In this document: one piece after another, positions 16,594-26,841 of the stretch
Numbering within the stretch: position 1 is the stretch's first letter
Layout of the letters: each line of letters starts with the position of its first letter
NCBI GenBank assembly: GCA_023412495.1
Contig: JAEYNP010000016.1
Coordinates: forward strand, 135,565 to 199,564
Source of the DNA: Pseudomonadota bacterium
GTDB taxonomy: Bacteria; Desulfobacterota; Desulfobulbia; Desulfobulbales; Desulfocapsaceae
Direction of reading: 5' to 3'
DNA: 64,000 nucleotides
Made by a program: the position numbers and the translations under genes
The notes under the pieces: model-generated
Told to the model about the DNA's origin: nothing
The model's input: the letters and a program-made list of their open reading frames with translations, nothing else
The model's database searches: none

Positions 16594-17237
16594 TATTCGA
16601 ATTCCTTCCTGAACAGCAAAAACTCGTTTTTCAGCAATTCGATCTCTTCCTGCAGTCGGGCCACTGTTTTTTCAAGTTCGCCGAGACGGTCCTCGTTCGG
16701 TGTGGGGCAACCCGCAGCAAACTCATGAAGGGCTGCGGCCTGATCGGCGCCCTCGGGTTCACCTGACAGCAAGTGGGTGAAACGCTGCTCCTTCCGGCCG
16801 GGCTGCAGCGGCAGCTTGGCCACCAGGCCGACGGCCGAGAGATTATCCAGGTATTGATTGACCTCTTCGAGATTTTCGAAGGAGCAGAGACGTTCCGACC
16901 GACCGCGCAACTCGCCGGCCGTCTGCGGTCCGCGCAGGAGAAGGATGCAGAGCAGGGCCTCCTCGCATCTGATCAGGTTGTTCTGCTTACCGTAATTATG
17001 CCAGTATTTCGGCACGCGGCCGACGTCGCTCTGAAAAACGACATGCCTGGCCTTCAGCGACAGCAGGGCGGCCTGCACCTCTTTCTCATCCAGGGTCATG
17101 ACCGGATCCCGATTGGTCTTCTGGTTGCAGGCGTTGACCAGTCCGTTGAGCGAGAGGGGGTAGTATTCGGGAGTGGCCAGTTCCTTCTCCATCAGACTGC
17201 CTAGTACCCGAACTTCAATTGCGTTGAGCATGTCCAT
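16593..17237 (-). CDS. YceH/DUF480 family protein
   Basis: 214 aa. The YceH pattern is clear: IEVRVLGSLMEKELATPEYYPLSLN at the start, ACNQKTNRDPVM (about 36-47), RVPKYWHNY (about 77-85) and LLCILLLRGPQTAGELR (about 97-113), giving tandem winged-helix domains, then a C-terminal coiled coil (LGELEKTVARLQEEIELLKNEF). Function in E. coli is poorly defined. The ATG at 17237 has GGGAG at good spacing, while the open frame reaches further up without family support. Overlaps the following lipoprotein gene by one base. Confidence 0.88.
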   Translation of the reverse strand: MDMLNAIEVRVLGSLMEKELATPEYYPLSLNGLVNACNQKTNRDPVMTLDEKEVQAALLSLKARHVVFQSDVGRVPKYWHNYGKQNNLIRCEEALLCILLLRGPQTAGELRGRSERLCSFENLEEVNQYLDNLSAVGLVAKLPLQPGRKEQRFTHLLSGEPEGADQAAALHEFAAGCPTPNEDRLGELEKTVARLQEEIELLKNEFLLFRKEFE

Positions 17238-17485
17238 GCGTGTTCTCCCGAGGTTCATCGATGACGGTCGGAGTGTGAAGCTACCTGCAGGATAGCGAAA
17301 CATCCAGATTTCCGCCAGAATTTCGTTATCGATTTTTCAAGGGGTCTTTCACCATCATTTTCATGCCTCTCCTTTTTTTCCGATTATGAACCCCATTGGA
17401 TGTATATAGTGGAAAGGAAACGAGGGGATTTCAGAGAAGTAATCCTCCTCACCGAACCATTGCCACTTCACCCTATCATTTTTCT

Positions 17486-18583
17486 ATGTCATCGCTCACC
17501 GACCTTACGCCCTTCATAGCCGATATTCAGCACAACTGCGATATCTCCGATGCCCGGGATCACGGCATCTACTCGATGTGCACCATGGTGCTGAAACTAC
17601 GCAACCATTACAAATGGGAAAAGGGGCTGCAGCCTTGGGAAGAACCGGAGGCGGCAGACCTCCTCGGCTGGATAGAGGAGAAAGAGAACTACTGGGCAAC
17701 GATTGCGGAAGAATCATATCGCCCTCTCTCGGCAGGAGGGAAACGGCTCGAGCCTCTCGATCTCGAGGAGATCAACGGAGCCCTGCAGGACGAAAAGCTG
17801 CTGTACGGTGCCGGGTATGGACGGTCGATGAAGGCGGTCTTCTTTCTCGCCGAGAAAATCGCGGAACGGCGTCAAGAGGGATGTCCGATCACCGTCCTCG
17901 GCAAGGAGCGGGCGCGGGAAATGGCCAGCCCCTTCGCCATGGCCCAGGATAACCGGATCATCATCCGCCGGGAGGCGCTCCGCTTCTTTTTGTGGGACCA
18001 GCTCCAGGAGGTGCGCTCCTCATGCCGCAGGTCCCTCGTTTTCGCTCTGCAGGATTACGGTGTCGTCCGGGAGGGAAGCATCGACCGGGACCTGCTGCGG
18101 GCCAGGCTCGACGACATGGTCGACGGGGAGATGAACCTCTTTGTCTATCATGAAGTGGGAGAGATCCTCCAGAGCACCCTGAGGTCGGCGACCCTCCAGG
18201 CGCTGGTCGGCCATTTTCCCGGATCCGTGATCGAATTCGTCGGCCGGGCGATCAAGGACATCCTGGCCGACACCCACCCCCGCGGCCTCCTGGCCTACGT
18301 GGTCAGGGAAAGGCGGGAATCCTCCCTTGGCCTCTATCTCACCTTCCTCGACGGTCTGCGCGGCAAGCTCTTTCCGGAGATAACGGACGCCTGGCGGATG
18401 TTCGTCGCCGACCGGGACTGGAGCCGCATCGAGGCGGCCCGCGAGGCATGCTGGACGAGAAACGACGGGCTCGCCCGGACAATGACGGCGATTGCGGAGA
18501 GGATCGGCAGGGATTCGGACGAGCGGGTCTTGGGCCGCTTCAAGCGTGAAATCCTTGACCCGTTGGGCCTCTCGACGCCATGA
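17486..18583 (+). CDS. Conserved hypothetical protein (possibly Sfum_1244 family)
   Basis: 365 aa soluble protein with no known catalytic motif that I can see. The opening IQHNCDISDARDHGIYSMCT and KLRNHYKWEKGL, followed by a helical body with LPLE-like and EVGEILQSTL segments, reminds me of a delta-proteobacterial hypothetical family named after Sfum_1244; this is from memory. The ATG at 17486 (MSSLTDLTPFIADIQ) is chosen since the longer frame from 17396 is Arg/Ser-rich and not protein-like. It ends 8 bp before a large inverted repeat. Confidence 0.7.
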   Translation: MSSLTDLTPFIADIQHNCDISDARDHGIYSMCTMVLKLRNHYKWEKGLQPWEEPEAADLLGWIEEKENYWATIAEESYRPLSAGGKRLEPLDLEEINGALQDEKLLYGAGYGRSMKAVFFLAEKIAERRQEGCPITVLGKERAREMASPFAMAQDNRIIIRREALRFFLWDQLQEVRSSCRRSLVFALQDYGVVREGSIDRDLLRARLDDMVDGEMNLFVYHEVGEILQSTLRSATLQALVGHFPGSVIEFVGRAIKDILADTHPRGLLAYVVRERRESSLGLYLTFLDGLRGKLFPEITDAWRMFVADRDWSRIEAAREACWTRNDGLARTMTAIAERIGRDSDERVLGRFKREILDPLGLSTP

Positions 18584-18590
18584 GTTCAAG

Positions 18591-18678
18591 TCAGAATCCA
18601 GAAACCAGAAGCCAGCTTATAATGGCGCCTTCGGCGCATTAATTTCTGACTTTCTGGATTCTGGTTTCTGGATTCTGA
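18591..18678. repeat. Large inverted repeat between convergent genes
   Basis: Perfect 20 bp arms (TCAGAATCCAGAAACCAGAA at 18591-18610 and its complement at 18659-18678) enclose a second hairpin TAATG-(G)-CGCC-TTC-GGCG-CATTA (18620-18641). The stop codon and last dozen codons of the minus-strand amidotransferase lie inside it. Probably a bidirectional terminator or a mobile palindromic element. Confidence 0.85.
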
Positions 18679-19418
18679 TCAGCCTGGTCGACAAAAAAGC
18701 TGAAGAGGCTGCGGTGTTCCATGTACCGCTCTGTCATCATTTCCGGATGCCACTGCACCCCGAAGACACTCGCGGCGGTGCGGTGCTGGAGGCCTTCGAT
18801 CAAGCCCTCCCGGCTCACAGCGGCGGGGATGAGATCCGGGGCGAGCGTGGCCACGCCCTGATGGTGCAGGCTGTTCACCCAGAGGGTTTCGGTGCCGTAA
18901 CAGGCCCGCAGGAAGGAACCTTCGGCAAGCGTTACCTCGTGGACCAGAGCTTCTCGGCCCAGGCAGGAGCTGAAGTGGGGGAGCTCGGCGCTGAAGTGAG
19001 TGGCGAGATCCTGGTGAAGGGTGCCGCCGAAGTAGACGTTCAGCAGCTGGAAACCCCGGCAGATGCCGAAAACCGGGATCCCCCTGGAGAGCGCCGCCGC
19101 AAGCAGCTCCCATTCAAACCGGTCGCGCCGCTCGACGACCTTCCCCAGGCCCGGCTGCGGCTCCTGCCCGAATAGCGCCGGGGCCAGATCCTCGCCGCCT
19201 GCGAGTAAAAGACCATCCAGCCGCTCGACCAGTTCCGCGGCCGCCTCCGGCCCCGCAAGCGTCGGCAGGGCCACGGGAATGCCTCCAGCCTCGTAGACAC
19301 TCCGGGAGTAGTCGAGGTTGGACATCAGCATGTCCTGCCCCGCCGTGCCTCGCACCCGGCGGCCGTCGAGTTCATGGTCTGCGACAAAATAGGTGGTGAT
19401 ACCGATCAGGGGTTTCAT
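18639..19418 (-). CDS. Class I glutamine-amidotransferase-like hydrolase (PuuD/peptidase C26 family)
   Basis: 259 aa. Family motifs: PLIGITTY start, LDGLLLAGGEDLAP (about 88-101), nucleophile Cys in FGICRGFQLLNVYFGG (about 144-159), and the His/Glu dyad in VQWHPEMM (about 228-235). Members hydrolyse gamma-glutamyl amides such as gamma-glutamyl-GABA; the exact substrate is open. The last residues (NPETRIQKVRN) are encoded by the arm of the inverted repeat at 18591-18678, so the natural C terminus has probably been replaced by repeat insertion. Confidence 0.88.
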   Translation of the reverse strand: MKPLIGITTYFVADHELDGRRVRGTAGQDMLMSNLDYSRSVYEAGGIPVALPTLAGPEAAAELVERLDGLLLAGGEDLAPALFGQEPQPGLGKVVERRDRFEWELLAAALSRGIPVFGICRGFQLLNVYFGGTLHQDLATHFSAELPHFSSCLGREALVHEVTLAEGSFLRACYGTETLWVNSLHHQGVATLAPDLIPAAVSREGLIEGLQHRTAASVFGVQWHPEMMTERYMEHRSLFSFFVDQADQNPETRIQKVRN

Positions 19419-19682
19419 ATCATTCCGCGGTTTCGATCAATCCAGTTGGCTCTCAGCTATTAGAACAGCTGAAATGGATTATCTCATTCCTGCTAAAGTC
19501 TTTCAGGTCGTCGCCTGTTAATGAAGGTGATTTGGCCGAACGCTGATAGCTGAATGTGTTGCTACTTGATACCGGTTATAGCCGTTTTTCCCAGCCAAGC
19601 GTAGACAAAAAAAGGCGGCGCTCACTGCGACCCCTTCGTCTGACCAGGGCACGCGACGAAAAAGATGGATGTTGACCGATAG

Positions 19683-22184
19683 TTGCGGTACATAACAAGC
19701 TTGGCCCGCGTCCGGGCCACCGGCAACAATCGGTTTTCCCTCGTCCTGCACCGGGACTGGGAGTCGCTGGTCAAGACCGTGGGGGTGCGGCAGCAGGCCG
19801 CCTCCATCGCCCTCCGGGTCATCCTCGGCCGGTTGCCCGCCGAGGCAGGACCAGGAGCCGGCCTCCTGGTCGAGTTCACCCTGGAGGCGATCGTCGCCGG
19901 GCTGAAGGGCGACCTGCTCCTGCTGCCCCAGCTGAAGGATCCCCTCGCCGCTGCCGAACGGGCGCTGACCTTCATGCACGAGCAGGGTGTGATCGATCTG
20001 CAGCAGGGCCTGGCGGTCTTCCGGCAGGCCATGACGCTGAGACTCTACCCGGAGGCGAAGGGTCGGCGCTACTCCCAGGCCGACTTCGCCCCGCTCGAGA
20101 CCCACTATACCGAGCGCAATTTCCAGATCCATGTCATGAACGAGTACGCCCGGCGGGCGCTGGATAAGCTCGGCGCGGCCATGGGTCTCGTAGCCTCCTA
20201 CTTCAACGACGAGAAGGAGGACTTCATCCGCCGCTTCTTCGCCGGGCGGACCAAAATGCTGAAAAGGGCGACCAGCGAGCAGTCCTACCAACGTATCGTC
20301 GACGACCTGAAGAACGACGGCCAGGAGCGGATCGTCAGCGAAAACGTCGAGCAGAACATGCTGATCCTGGCCGGACCCGGGGCGGGCAAGACCCGGGTGG
20401 TTGCCCACCGGGTGGCCTTTCTGCTCCGGGTAAAGAGGGTGAAGCCCCAGGCGATTCTCGTGCTCTGCTTCAACCGCGGCGCCATCCTCGGCCTGCGCCG
20501 CCGGCTGCGCGAGCTGGTCGGCGAAGATATGAACGGGGTGACAACCCTCACCTTCCACGGCATGGCTTTGCGGCTCACCGGCAGGTCGCTGGCCGATTCG
20601 GGTGCGGCGAAATCTGGCGAGGTCGATTTTGGTGGGCTGATTCGCGAGGCGGTGGCCCTGCTGAAGGGGGAAAAGGAGGTGCTGGGGCTTGGCGAGATGC
20701 CCGCGCGGGATCTTCTCATCGGCAGATTCAGCCATATCCTGGTCGACGAGTACCAGGACATCGACGGCGAGCAGTACGAGATGGTATCCCTTCTCGCCGG
20801 CAAAAATCTCGAGGAAGGCGAGCGGAAGCTGGCTATTCTTGCAGTAGGGGACGACGACCAGAACATCTACCGCTTCAGGGGGGCCAATGTCGGCTATATC
20901 AGGAAGTTTGCTGAGGATTACCGGGCGGTGCCCCATTACCTTGTGGAAAACTACCGGTCGACCGGCCATATCATCGCCGCCGCCAACTGCCTGATCGCCA
21001 ACAATCTCGACCGGATGAAGACCGACCGGCCGATCCAAATCAACGCGGCGCGAAGCGGAATGCCGCCAGGCGGCAACTGGCAGAGCAGGGATCCGGTCAT
21101 TGGCGGCCGTGTTCAGCAGTTGCTTACGGCGGACGGAGGCGAGCAGGCCTCGGTGCTCCTGGAGGAACTGCGGCGGCTCATGCGTCTGGACAGCGGCTTC
21201 GACCTCAACAGCTGCGCGGTGCTCGCCCGGGAATGGAAGGACCTCGACCGCATCCGGACGGTGTTCGAGCGGGCGGAAATCCCGGTCAGCTTCAGCTGGG
21301 GGCGGAGCGAGGCCTTTCCCAGGCTGACCCGGATCCGCGAAAACGCAATCGTGCTTGAATACTTGCGGGACAACCGGACGGCAATGCTGACCGTGGGTTC
21401 TCTCATTGCCTTCCTGCCGAAAAATGGTGCGGCCGATTCGCTCTGGCAGGCCAACCTGCGGCGGCTGCTCGAGGATTTCCGGGAAGAGACGGGGGATGGC
21501 CCCCAGCCGGTTCCGGCCATCGAGGAGTACCTCCACGAATCGCTCTCCGATCAGGGCCGGGCGAAAAATCTCGGCCGCGGGGTCTTCCTGTCTACCGTCC
21601 ATTCCGTCAAAGGGCTGGAATTCGACCATGTCTTCATGTTGGGCGACAGCTGGCCCGAGAGGCAGGGGCAGGAGGCCGAGGAGGAGCGGCGGCTCTATTA
21701 CGTGGGCATGTCGCGGGCCCGGCAGACCCTTGTGCTGTATACCCTTGATAATCAGGCAAATCCCCATACCCGCCTCTTGCAAGGGGATTTTCAGGCAGTG
21801 CGTCGGCCTCGTCCGGCGGATCGGTACGAGCCGACCGACCGGAGGTACACCTTGCTCGGCCTCGAGGATCTGTTTCTCGATTATGCAGGAATGCGGGAAG
21901 AAAACCACCCTGTCCGAAGGGCCTTGACAAGACTTCTAACCGGGGATGTTCTCGGAGCGGAAATTCGCGGCGGTCATATCGAACTGGTCGATGCCCGCGG
22001 CCTGGCGGTCGCCCGCCTGTCAAAGGCGGCGCGGGAGAAATGGCTGGGGCGGCTGGAGCGGATTTCGGCCGTTCGCGTCGTTGCCATGGTGCGCCGCCAC
22101 CGGGCGGATATCACCGATAAGGAGTACGGCGCGAGGTGCCATGGAATGCTCTGGGAGGTGCCGTTGGTGGAGATCCTCTGGTGA
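19683..22184 (+). CDS. UvrD-type helicase, apparent C-terminal half of a RecQ-UvrD fusion
   Basis: 833 aa in an uninterrupted frame that can only start at a TTG (19683) directly after a TAG stop. Complete superfamily 1 motifs: AGPGAGKT (about 228), VDEYQDIDGEQ (about 354), VGDDDQNIYRFRGA (about 393), VENYRS (about 421), STVHSVKGLEFDHV (about 640) and RRLYYVGMSRARQT (about 672). The first 160 residues (FRQAMTLRLYPEAKGRRYSQ ... RNFQIHVMNEYA) resemble the end of the RecQ part of the long RecQ-UvrD fusions known in many bacteria, whose N-terminal ATPase is missing here. So either a truncated, still coding gene or a pseudogene. Confidence 0.8.
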   Translation: MRYITSLARVRATGNNRFSLVLHRDWESLVKTVGVRQQAASIALRVILGRLPAEAGPGAGLLVEFTLEAIVAGLKGDLLLLPQLKDPLAAAERALTFMHEQGVIDLQQGLAVFRQAMTLRLYPEAKGRRYSQADFAPLETHYTERNFQIHVMNEYARRALDKLGAAMGLVASYFNDEKEDFIRRFFAGRTKMLKRATSEQSYQRIVDDLKNDGQERIVSENVEQNMLILAGPGAGKTRVVAHRVAFLLRVKRVKPQAILVLCFNRGAILGLRRRLRELVGEDMNGVTTLTFHGMALRLTGRSLADSGAAKSGEVDFGGLIREAVALLKGEKEVLGLGEMPARDLLIGRFSHILVDEYQDIDGEQYEMVSLLAGKNLEEGERKLAILAVGDDDQNIYRFRGANVGYIRKFAEDYRAVPHYLVENYRSTGHIIAAANCLIANNLDRMKTDRPIQINAARSGMPPGGNWQSRDPVIGGRVQQLLTADGGEQASVLLEELRRLMRLDSGFDLNSCAVLAREWKDLDRIRTVFERAEIPVSFSWGRSEAFPRLTRIRENAIVLEYLRDNRTAMLTVGSLIAFLPKNGAADSLWQANLRRLLEDFREETGDGPQPVPAIEEYLHESLSDQGRAKNLGRGVFLSTVHSVKGLEFDHVFMLGDSWPERQGQEAEEERRLYYVGMSRARQTLVLYTLDNQANPHTRLLQGDFQAVRRPRPADRYEPTDRRYTLLGLEDLFLDYAGMREENHPVRRALTRLLTGDVLGAEIRGGHIELVDARGLAVARLSKAAREKWLGRLERISAVRVVAMVRRHRADITDKEYGARCHGMLWEVPLVEILW

Positions 22185-22234
22185 GGGAGGGCACTCTCCA
22201 ATGTCATTATCTTAGCCAGTTCGGAGTTTTCTTA

Positions 22235-22271
22235 GGGTGCATTCCATGCACCTGGTGCGTGGAACGCACCC
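22235..22271. repeat. Palindromic GGGTGCRTTCCAYGCA element
   Basis: Arms GGGTGCATTCCATGCA (22235-22250) and TGCGTGGAACGCACCC (22256-22271) pair in 15 of 16 positions with a CCTGG loop. Sequences of this type (GTAGGGTGCGT...ACGCACCCTAC) are scattered in many bacterial genomes as small palindromic elements. Lies between convergent genes, so it may also terminate transcription. Confidence 0.75.
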
Positions 22272-22315
22272 TACCCTTCGCCCCTTGCCCAAGCTCCAGA
22301 TCAAAGCTATCGAAG

Positions 22316-22795
22316 CTATTCGCCGGGATCCTCGCCGCTCAGTATGGCGTCGATCAGGGCTTTGCGCTTGTCGTCGGTGATGTAGGGCCGCATCCGGACT
22401 TCGAGGATTTTCGCCGCCCGTTCCCGCCGCCGGCTGGCCGCCTCCTCGATGATGGCGGTGAGGTCCTCGATCTTGCAGGGCTTCGCCAGATAGTTGTAGG
22501 CCCCGAGCTTGATCGATTCCACCGCGGTATGTACCGTGCTCTGACCGGTCAGCATGACGACTTCCAACACGGGGTTGACCCTTTTCATGGCCTTGAGCGT
22601 CTGGATGCCGTCCATTCCCGGCATGGCGATGTCGAGCACCGCCACCTCGATGTCATGGTCGTCATCCACCTCTTTGACCGCCGTCAAGCCATCCGCGGCG
22701 GTTTTCACGAGAAAGCCGCGCTTGCCCAGACGCCGGGCCAGGACTTCGGTAAAGGCCTCTTCGTCATCGACGAGAAGGAGTGAAATCGGCTGCAT
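22316..22795 (-). CDS. Response regulator, receiver domain only
   Basis: 159 aa. A full CheY-like receiver: LLLVDDEEAF (acidic pair, about 7-14), phospho-acceptor Asp in VAVLDIAMPGMDG (about 56), Thr in VVMLTGQS (about 84) and Lys in YLAKPCK (about 106). The remaining C-terminal 40 residues (RRRERAAKILEVRMRPYI...) are basic and helical without a known output domain. No histidine kinase is next to it, so it is an orphan regulator; the hybrid kinase at 54904 is far away. The start at 22795 (MQPISLLLVDD) is preferred to 22804. Confidence 0.88.
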   Translation of the reverse strand: MQPISLLLVDDEEAFTEVLARRLGKRGFLVKTAADGLTAVKEVDDDHDIEVAVLDIAMPGMDGIQTLKAMKRVNPVLEVVMLTGQSTVHTAVESIKLGAYNYLAKPCKIEDLTAIIEEAASRRRERAAKILEVRMRPYITDDKRKALIDAILSGEDPGE

Positions 22796-22834
22796 GAGAG
22801 TCACCGTCCGGCGTTTGAATTTCAGTCGTAGAAT

Positions 22835-23356
22835 TTACCTGGCCAAAAGCCCGCTGACCTTCTCGAGGGCCCTCCGGTTCAAAGTCTGGGCGCAGTAGGT
22901 GCCGCCTCTGCTCGAACCCACCCCGTCATGCCACTCGGAGAGCAGAGCGCCGTTTTCATCGAGCAGCTTATAGCCGAGATCGAGCGAAGCAGCTCCCGCT
23001 CCGTAACCCACAAAGGCCCTGGCGGCGCGATTGCCGGCATTGAAACGCTCGACATCGATCACCAGAAGCTTGCCCATCTCAGGTCGATAGTTGCGCATAT
23101 CCTTGATCAGCGACGGCTGGAAACCGGCATTGGTCATGATCTTCACGATATCTCGGTCCATCCACTGCATTACCATGTCCAGTTCCCTGGCCTGGTCGGC
23201 TGTCTGACCCGGCAGATCGCCGTCAAGGGTGAGCACCGCGAGTTTGATGCCTCCCTGCGGCTTTATATCGGCCGCCGTTTTCGTGTCGTTTTGCGTACAG
23301 CTGACGGTCAATCCAACCAGCAGGACAAGGGAAAGTACCAGGACGAGTCGCTTCAT
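22835..23356 (-). CDS. DUF4410-like lipoprotein
   Basis: 173 aa. Signal peptide with lipobox LTVSC (Cys about 20) marks a membrane lipoprotein. The mature part has a strand GIKLAVLTLDGDL, a helix, LLVIDVERFNAGNRAARAFVGYGAGAASLDLGYKLLDENG and a final helix, the pattern of DUF4410 (rare outer-membrane associated lipoproteins with a glycine-rich RAFVGYGAG turn). Function unknown. It lies 39 bp upstream of the orphan response regulator on the same strand, so possibly one transcript. Confidence 0.75.
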   Translation of the reverse strand: MKRLVLVLSLVLLVGLTVSCTQNDTKTAADIKPQGGIKLAVLTLDGDLPGQTADQARELDMVMQWMDRDIVKIMTNAGFQPSLIKDMRNYRPEMGKLLVIDVERFNAGNRAARAFVGYGAGAASLDLGYKLLDENGALLSEWHDGVGSSRGGTYCAQTLNRRALEKVSGLLAR

Positions 23357-23577
23357 TTCTGCTCCTTTTCAGTTTGCGCACATCCGCTTTTAAAAAATGT
23401 ATATCATGATTATACCAAAGGAAAAACGCATTATACCTGAATGCCGGCCAATTTCATTGGAGATATTTGTCTTCGTTGATCGGAAAAGTGAGAGGGGCGC
23501 TCCTTTGACGGATTATATTGGCCATACTCACCTGAATCGGTAATAGTGGGAAATTGTATACAATTTCAGGGGGCACC

Positions 23578-24681
23578 ATGACTGATACACGATTATCCAG
23601 ATTGGCAACGCAACTGCAGGAAACGAGATTCGCCGCCCTGGCCGTGAATGCCGGGCCGACGCTCACTTATCTGACCGGGTTGCGTTTCCATCTGATGGAG
23701 CGTCCGGTGGTCATGGTCTTTGCCGCGGGCCATGAACCGGTCATCATCCTGCCGGAGTTGGAGCAGGCCAAGCTCGATCGGCTGCCGTTTCCGGCGAGGG
23801 TCTACACCTACGGGGAGAATCCGCAGGCCTGGGGGAAGATCTTCGGCGAGGCTCTGGCCGGCCTCGGGCTTGCCGGCCGGAAGGTGGCGGTGGAGCCCCG
23901 CCAGTTGCGGCTGCTGGAATACGACTACCTGCGGGCGGCCTGCAGCGGGATGGAATTTGGCGATGGCTCAACCATCGTGGCCGCGCTCAGGGCGAGAAAG
24001 GATGCGGAAGAGATAACCTGCATGCGCCGGGCGGTGCGCATCGCCGAGGACGCTCTCATGGCCACTCTGCCGCGGATAAAGACCGGTGTTACCGAAAAAG
24101 AGATCGCCGAGGAACTTTTTCTCCAGCTGATCCGCCACGGCTCGGAAACCACCCTGCCTTTTGCCCCGATCGTCGCCGCCGGGCCGAACGGCGCCAATCC
24201 CCATGCCCAGCCCTCGGACAGGCGGCTTGCCCCGGGCGACCTGCTTATCGTCGACTGGGGAGCGAGCCATGACGGATATGCCGCCGATCTGACCCGGACC
24301 TTTGCGGTGGGCAGGATCGACGCCGAAGCGGAGAGAATCCATAAGCTGGTCCAAAAGGCCAACGAGGCCGGGCGGGCGGCGGGCGGTCCGGGCGTCCACT
24401 GCGCCGCGGTCGATGCGGCGGCGCGCCGGGTCATCGCCGAAGCGGGCTACGGGTCGTACTTCACCCACCGCACCGGCCACGGCATCGGCATGGAGTGCCA
24501 CGAGGAGCCCTATATCCGCGGCGATAACGAGCAGCTTCTGGAAATCGGCATGGCCTATACGGTCGAGCCGGGCATCTACCTGCCCGGCAAAAACGGCGTC
24601 CGCATAGAGGACGACGTGGTGGTCACGGCAGACGGCTGCGAAACCCTCAGCAACATGATTCGGGAAATTCGCTTTGTGTAA
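23578..24681 (+). CDS. M24 family Xaa-Pro aminopeptidase-like protein
   Basis: 367 aa. N-terminal creatinase-like domain (about 1-125) followed by the pita-bread catalytic domain: metal ligands D and D in LLIVDWGASHDGYAADLTRT, H in HRTGHGIGMECHEEPYI, E in YTVEPGIY and E in GVRIEDDVVVT. These are the five ligands of two-metal prolidases/aminopeptidases P, which cut Xaa-Pro bonds. The ATG at 23578 follows a GGGGG ribosome site. Monocistronic with a terminator at 24697. Confidence 0.92.
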   Translation: MTDTRLSRLATQLQETRFAALAVNAGPTLTYLTGLRFHLMERPVVMVFAAGHEPVIILPELEQAKLDRLPFPARVYTYGENPQAWGKIFGEALAGLGLAGRKVAVEPRQLRLLEYDYLRAACSGMEFGDGSTIVAALRARKDAEEITCMRRAVRIAEDALMATLPRIKTGVTEKEIAEELFLQLIRHGSETTLPFAPIVAAGPNGANPHAQPSDRRLAPGDLLIVDWGASHDGYAADLTRTFAVGRIDAEAERIHKLVQKANEAGRAAGGPGVHCAAVDAAARRVIAEAGYGSYFTHRTGHGIGMECHEEPYIRGDNEQLLEIGMAYTVEPGIYLPGKNGVRIEDDVVVTADGCETLSNMIREIRFV

Positions 24682-24696
24682 CACGGGATTTAAAAG

Positions 24697-24732
24697 AAGG
24701 GCTATCTCGCGGCGCGGGAAGCCCTTTTTTTC
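24697..24732 (+). terminator. Intrinsic terminator after the M24 peptidase gene
   Basis: Stem AAGGGCT / AGCCCTT around a 16 nt loop, followed by eight T in a row. Confidence 0.8.
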
Positions 24733-24744
24733 TTGAACGAATTT

Positions 24745-24814
24745 TGTGAAGGTACTTTCCCCCCTGCTTTGGGAGGGGATGACAGCCCCTGGGTTGCGGC
24801 GTTCAGCCCGCAGC
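24745..24814 (+). repeat. Dispersed intergenic repeat, copy B
   Basis: GTGAAGGTACTTTCCCCCCT, CTTTGGGAGGGGATGACA and GGGTTGCGGCGTTCAGCCCG, in the same order as copy A. Confidence 0.7.
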
Positions 24815-24893
24815 ATGTACGTGGGGAAACTTGCTTTTGCACTTCATTACCGATTGATTCCGAGGAATCGGAGCGAGCGAGGCATTGGCCGAG

Positions 24894-26075
<1,182 letters not shown>

Positions 26076-26272
26076 ATCTTATTCCTCCATATAGTTGCTA
26101 GATATAGTGACTCTAAGGCTGTATGGCGGTGATGCAACCACATTTGGATCGGAGGCGGGAAAAGGTATCCCTTTTCAGGCCAGCCGCAACCTGCACCGGT
26201 GCAGATTGCATCCGCTAGTTGGGCGAGCGGCAAGGGAACGGCCAGTGTTTCTTCAATCGCTTCTTTCAGATG

Positions 26273-26776
26273 CTATTCTCGCGGAAGTTTTTCCCTCGAC
26301 AGTTTGTCGACGGTCTTGAGAAGGGTTGGCAGGCGGTACTTTCCGTGCATCGACTGGATCAGGCGTCCGGCCTGCTCGGCCTCGAGCCCGTGCGAGGTGA
26401 CATAGAGCGGTCTTCTGCTTGCGCCTCTCACAACCTTGACCGGCCTGCTGCCTGCGAAGGAGCCCTTTGCTACACCGATGACCGCGATGCTCGGAGCTAT
26501 CGAACGGTGTAGATGCTCTCCCAGGCCGGGCTGGTCCCCAAGCGATACATAACCGTCGATAATGATGACCTCGATCCTCTCCTCGATCTCGGCAAGAAGT
26601 CCGAGGATACAGGGTAGCTCTCTGAGATAGAACGAACCGGACACGTAATCCGCCATGTCGGCGAACTTCTTCCGATACACCCGGCAGGGTCTTGCGTCTT
26701 GGAAGGTCTCGAAAAGCACGGCGGCCGCCAGGGCACTGCCGTCATCCGCATAGCTGACATCGAAGGCCGCGATCAT
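26273..26776 (-). CDS. Endonuclease V family protein
   Basis: 167 aa, shorter than E. coli Nfi (about 220). The core is recognisable: FDVSYADDGS at residue 4 (first catalytic Asp, D-V-x-Y), FYLRELPCIL (about 50-58, catalytic Glu), IIIDGYVSL (about 73-80, second Asp) and IGVAKGSFAG (about 101-110). Endonuclease V cuts next to deaminated bases (inosine) in DNA or RNA. The N-terminal region before the first Asp is missing, as in several short homologues. Start ATG at 26776; no partner genes. Confidence 0.8.
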   Translation of the reverse strand: MIAAFDVSYADDGSALAAAVLFETFQDARPCRVYRKKFADMADYVSGSFYLRELPCILGLLAEIEERIEVIIIDGYVSLGDQPGLGEHLHRSIAPSIAVIGVAKGSFAGSRPVKVVRGASRRPLYVTSHGLEAEQAGRLIQSMHGKYRLPTLLKTVDKLSREKLPRE

Positions 26777-26841
26777 GCTCGGAAAGAAAGAATCGGAGAA
26801 ATGCCCCGTCCGGAAGGAGATCTTAGAGAGCGGTTCGATCT

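Noticed and set aside
14932..16728. Open frame of about 600 codons opposite the lipoprotein hydrolase
   Set aside because: Antisense shadow; the minus strand has lipobox, GHSMGG-type elbow and translational coupling with the YceH-like gene.
19518..21908. Open frame of about 800 codons opposite the UvrD-type helicase
   Set aside because: Antisense shadow of a gene with clear helicase motifs; the translation is His/Arg/Gly-rich without family features.
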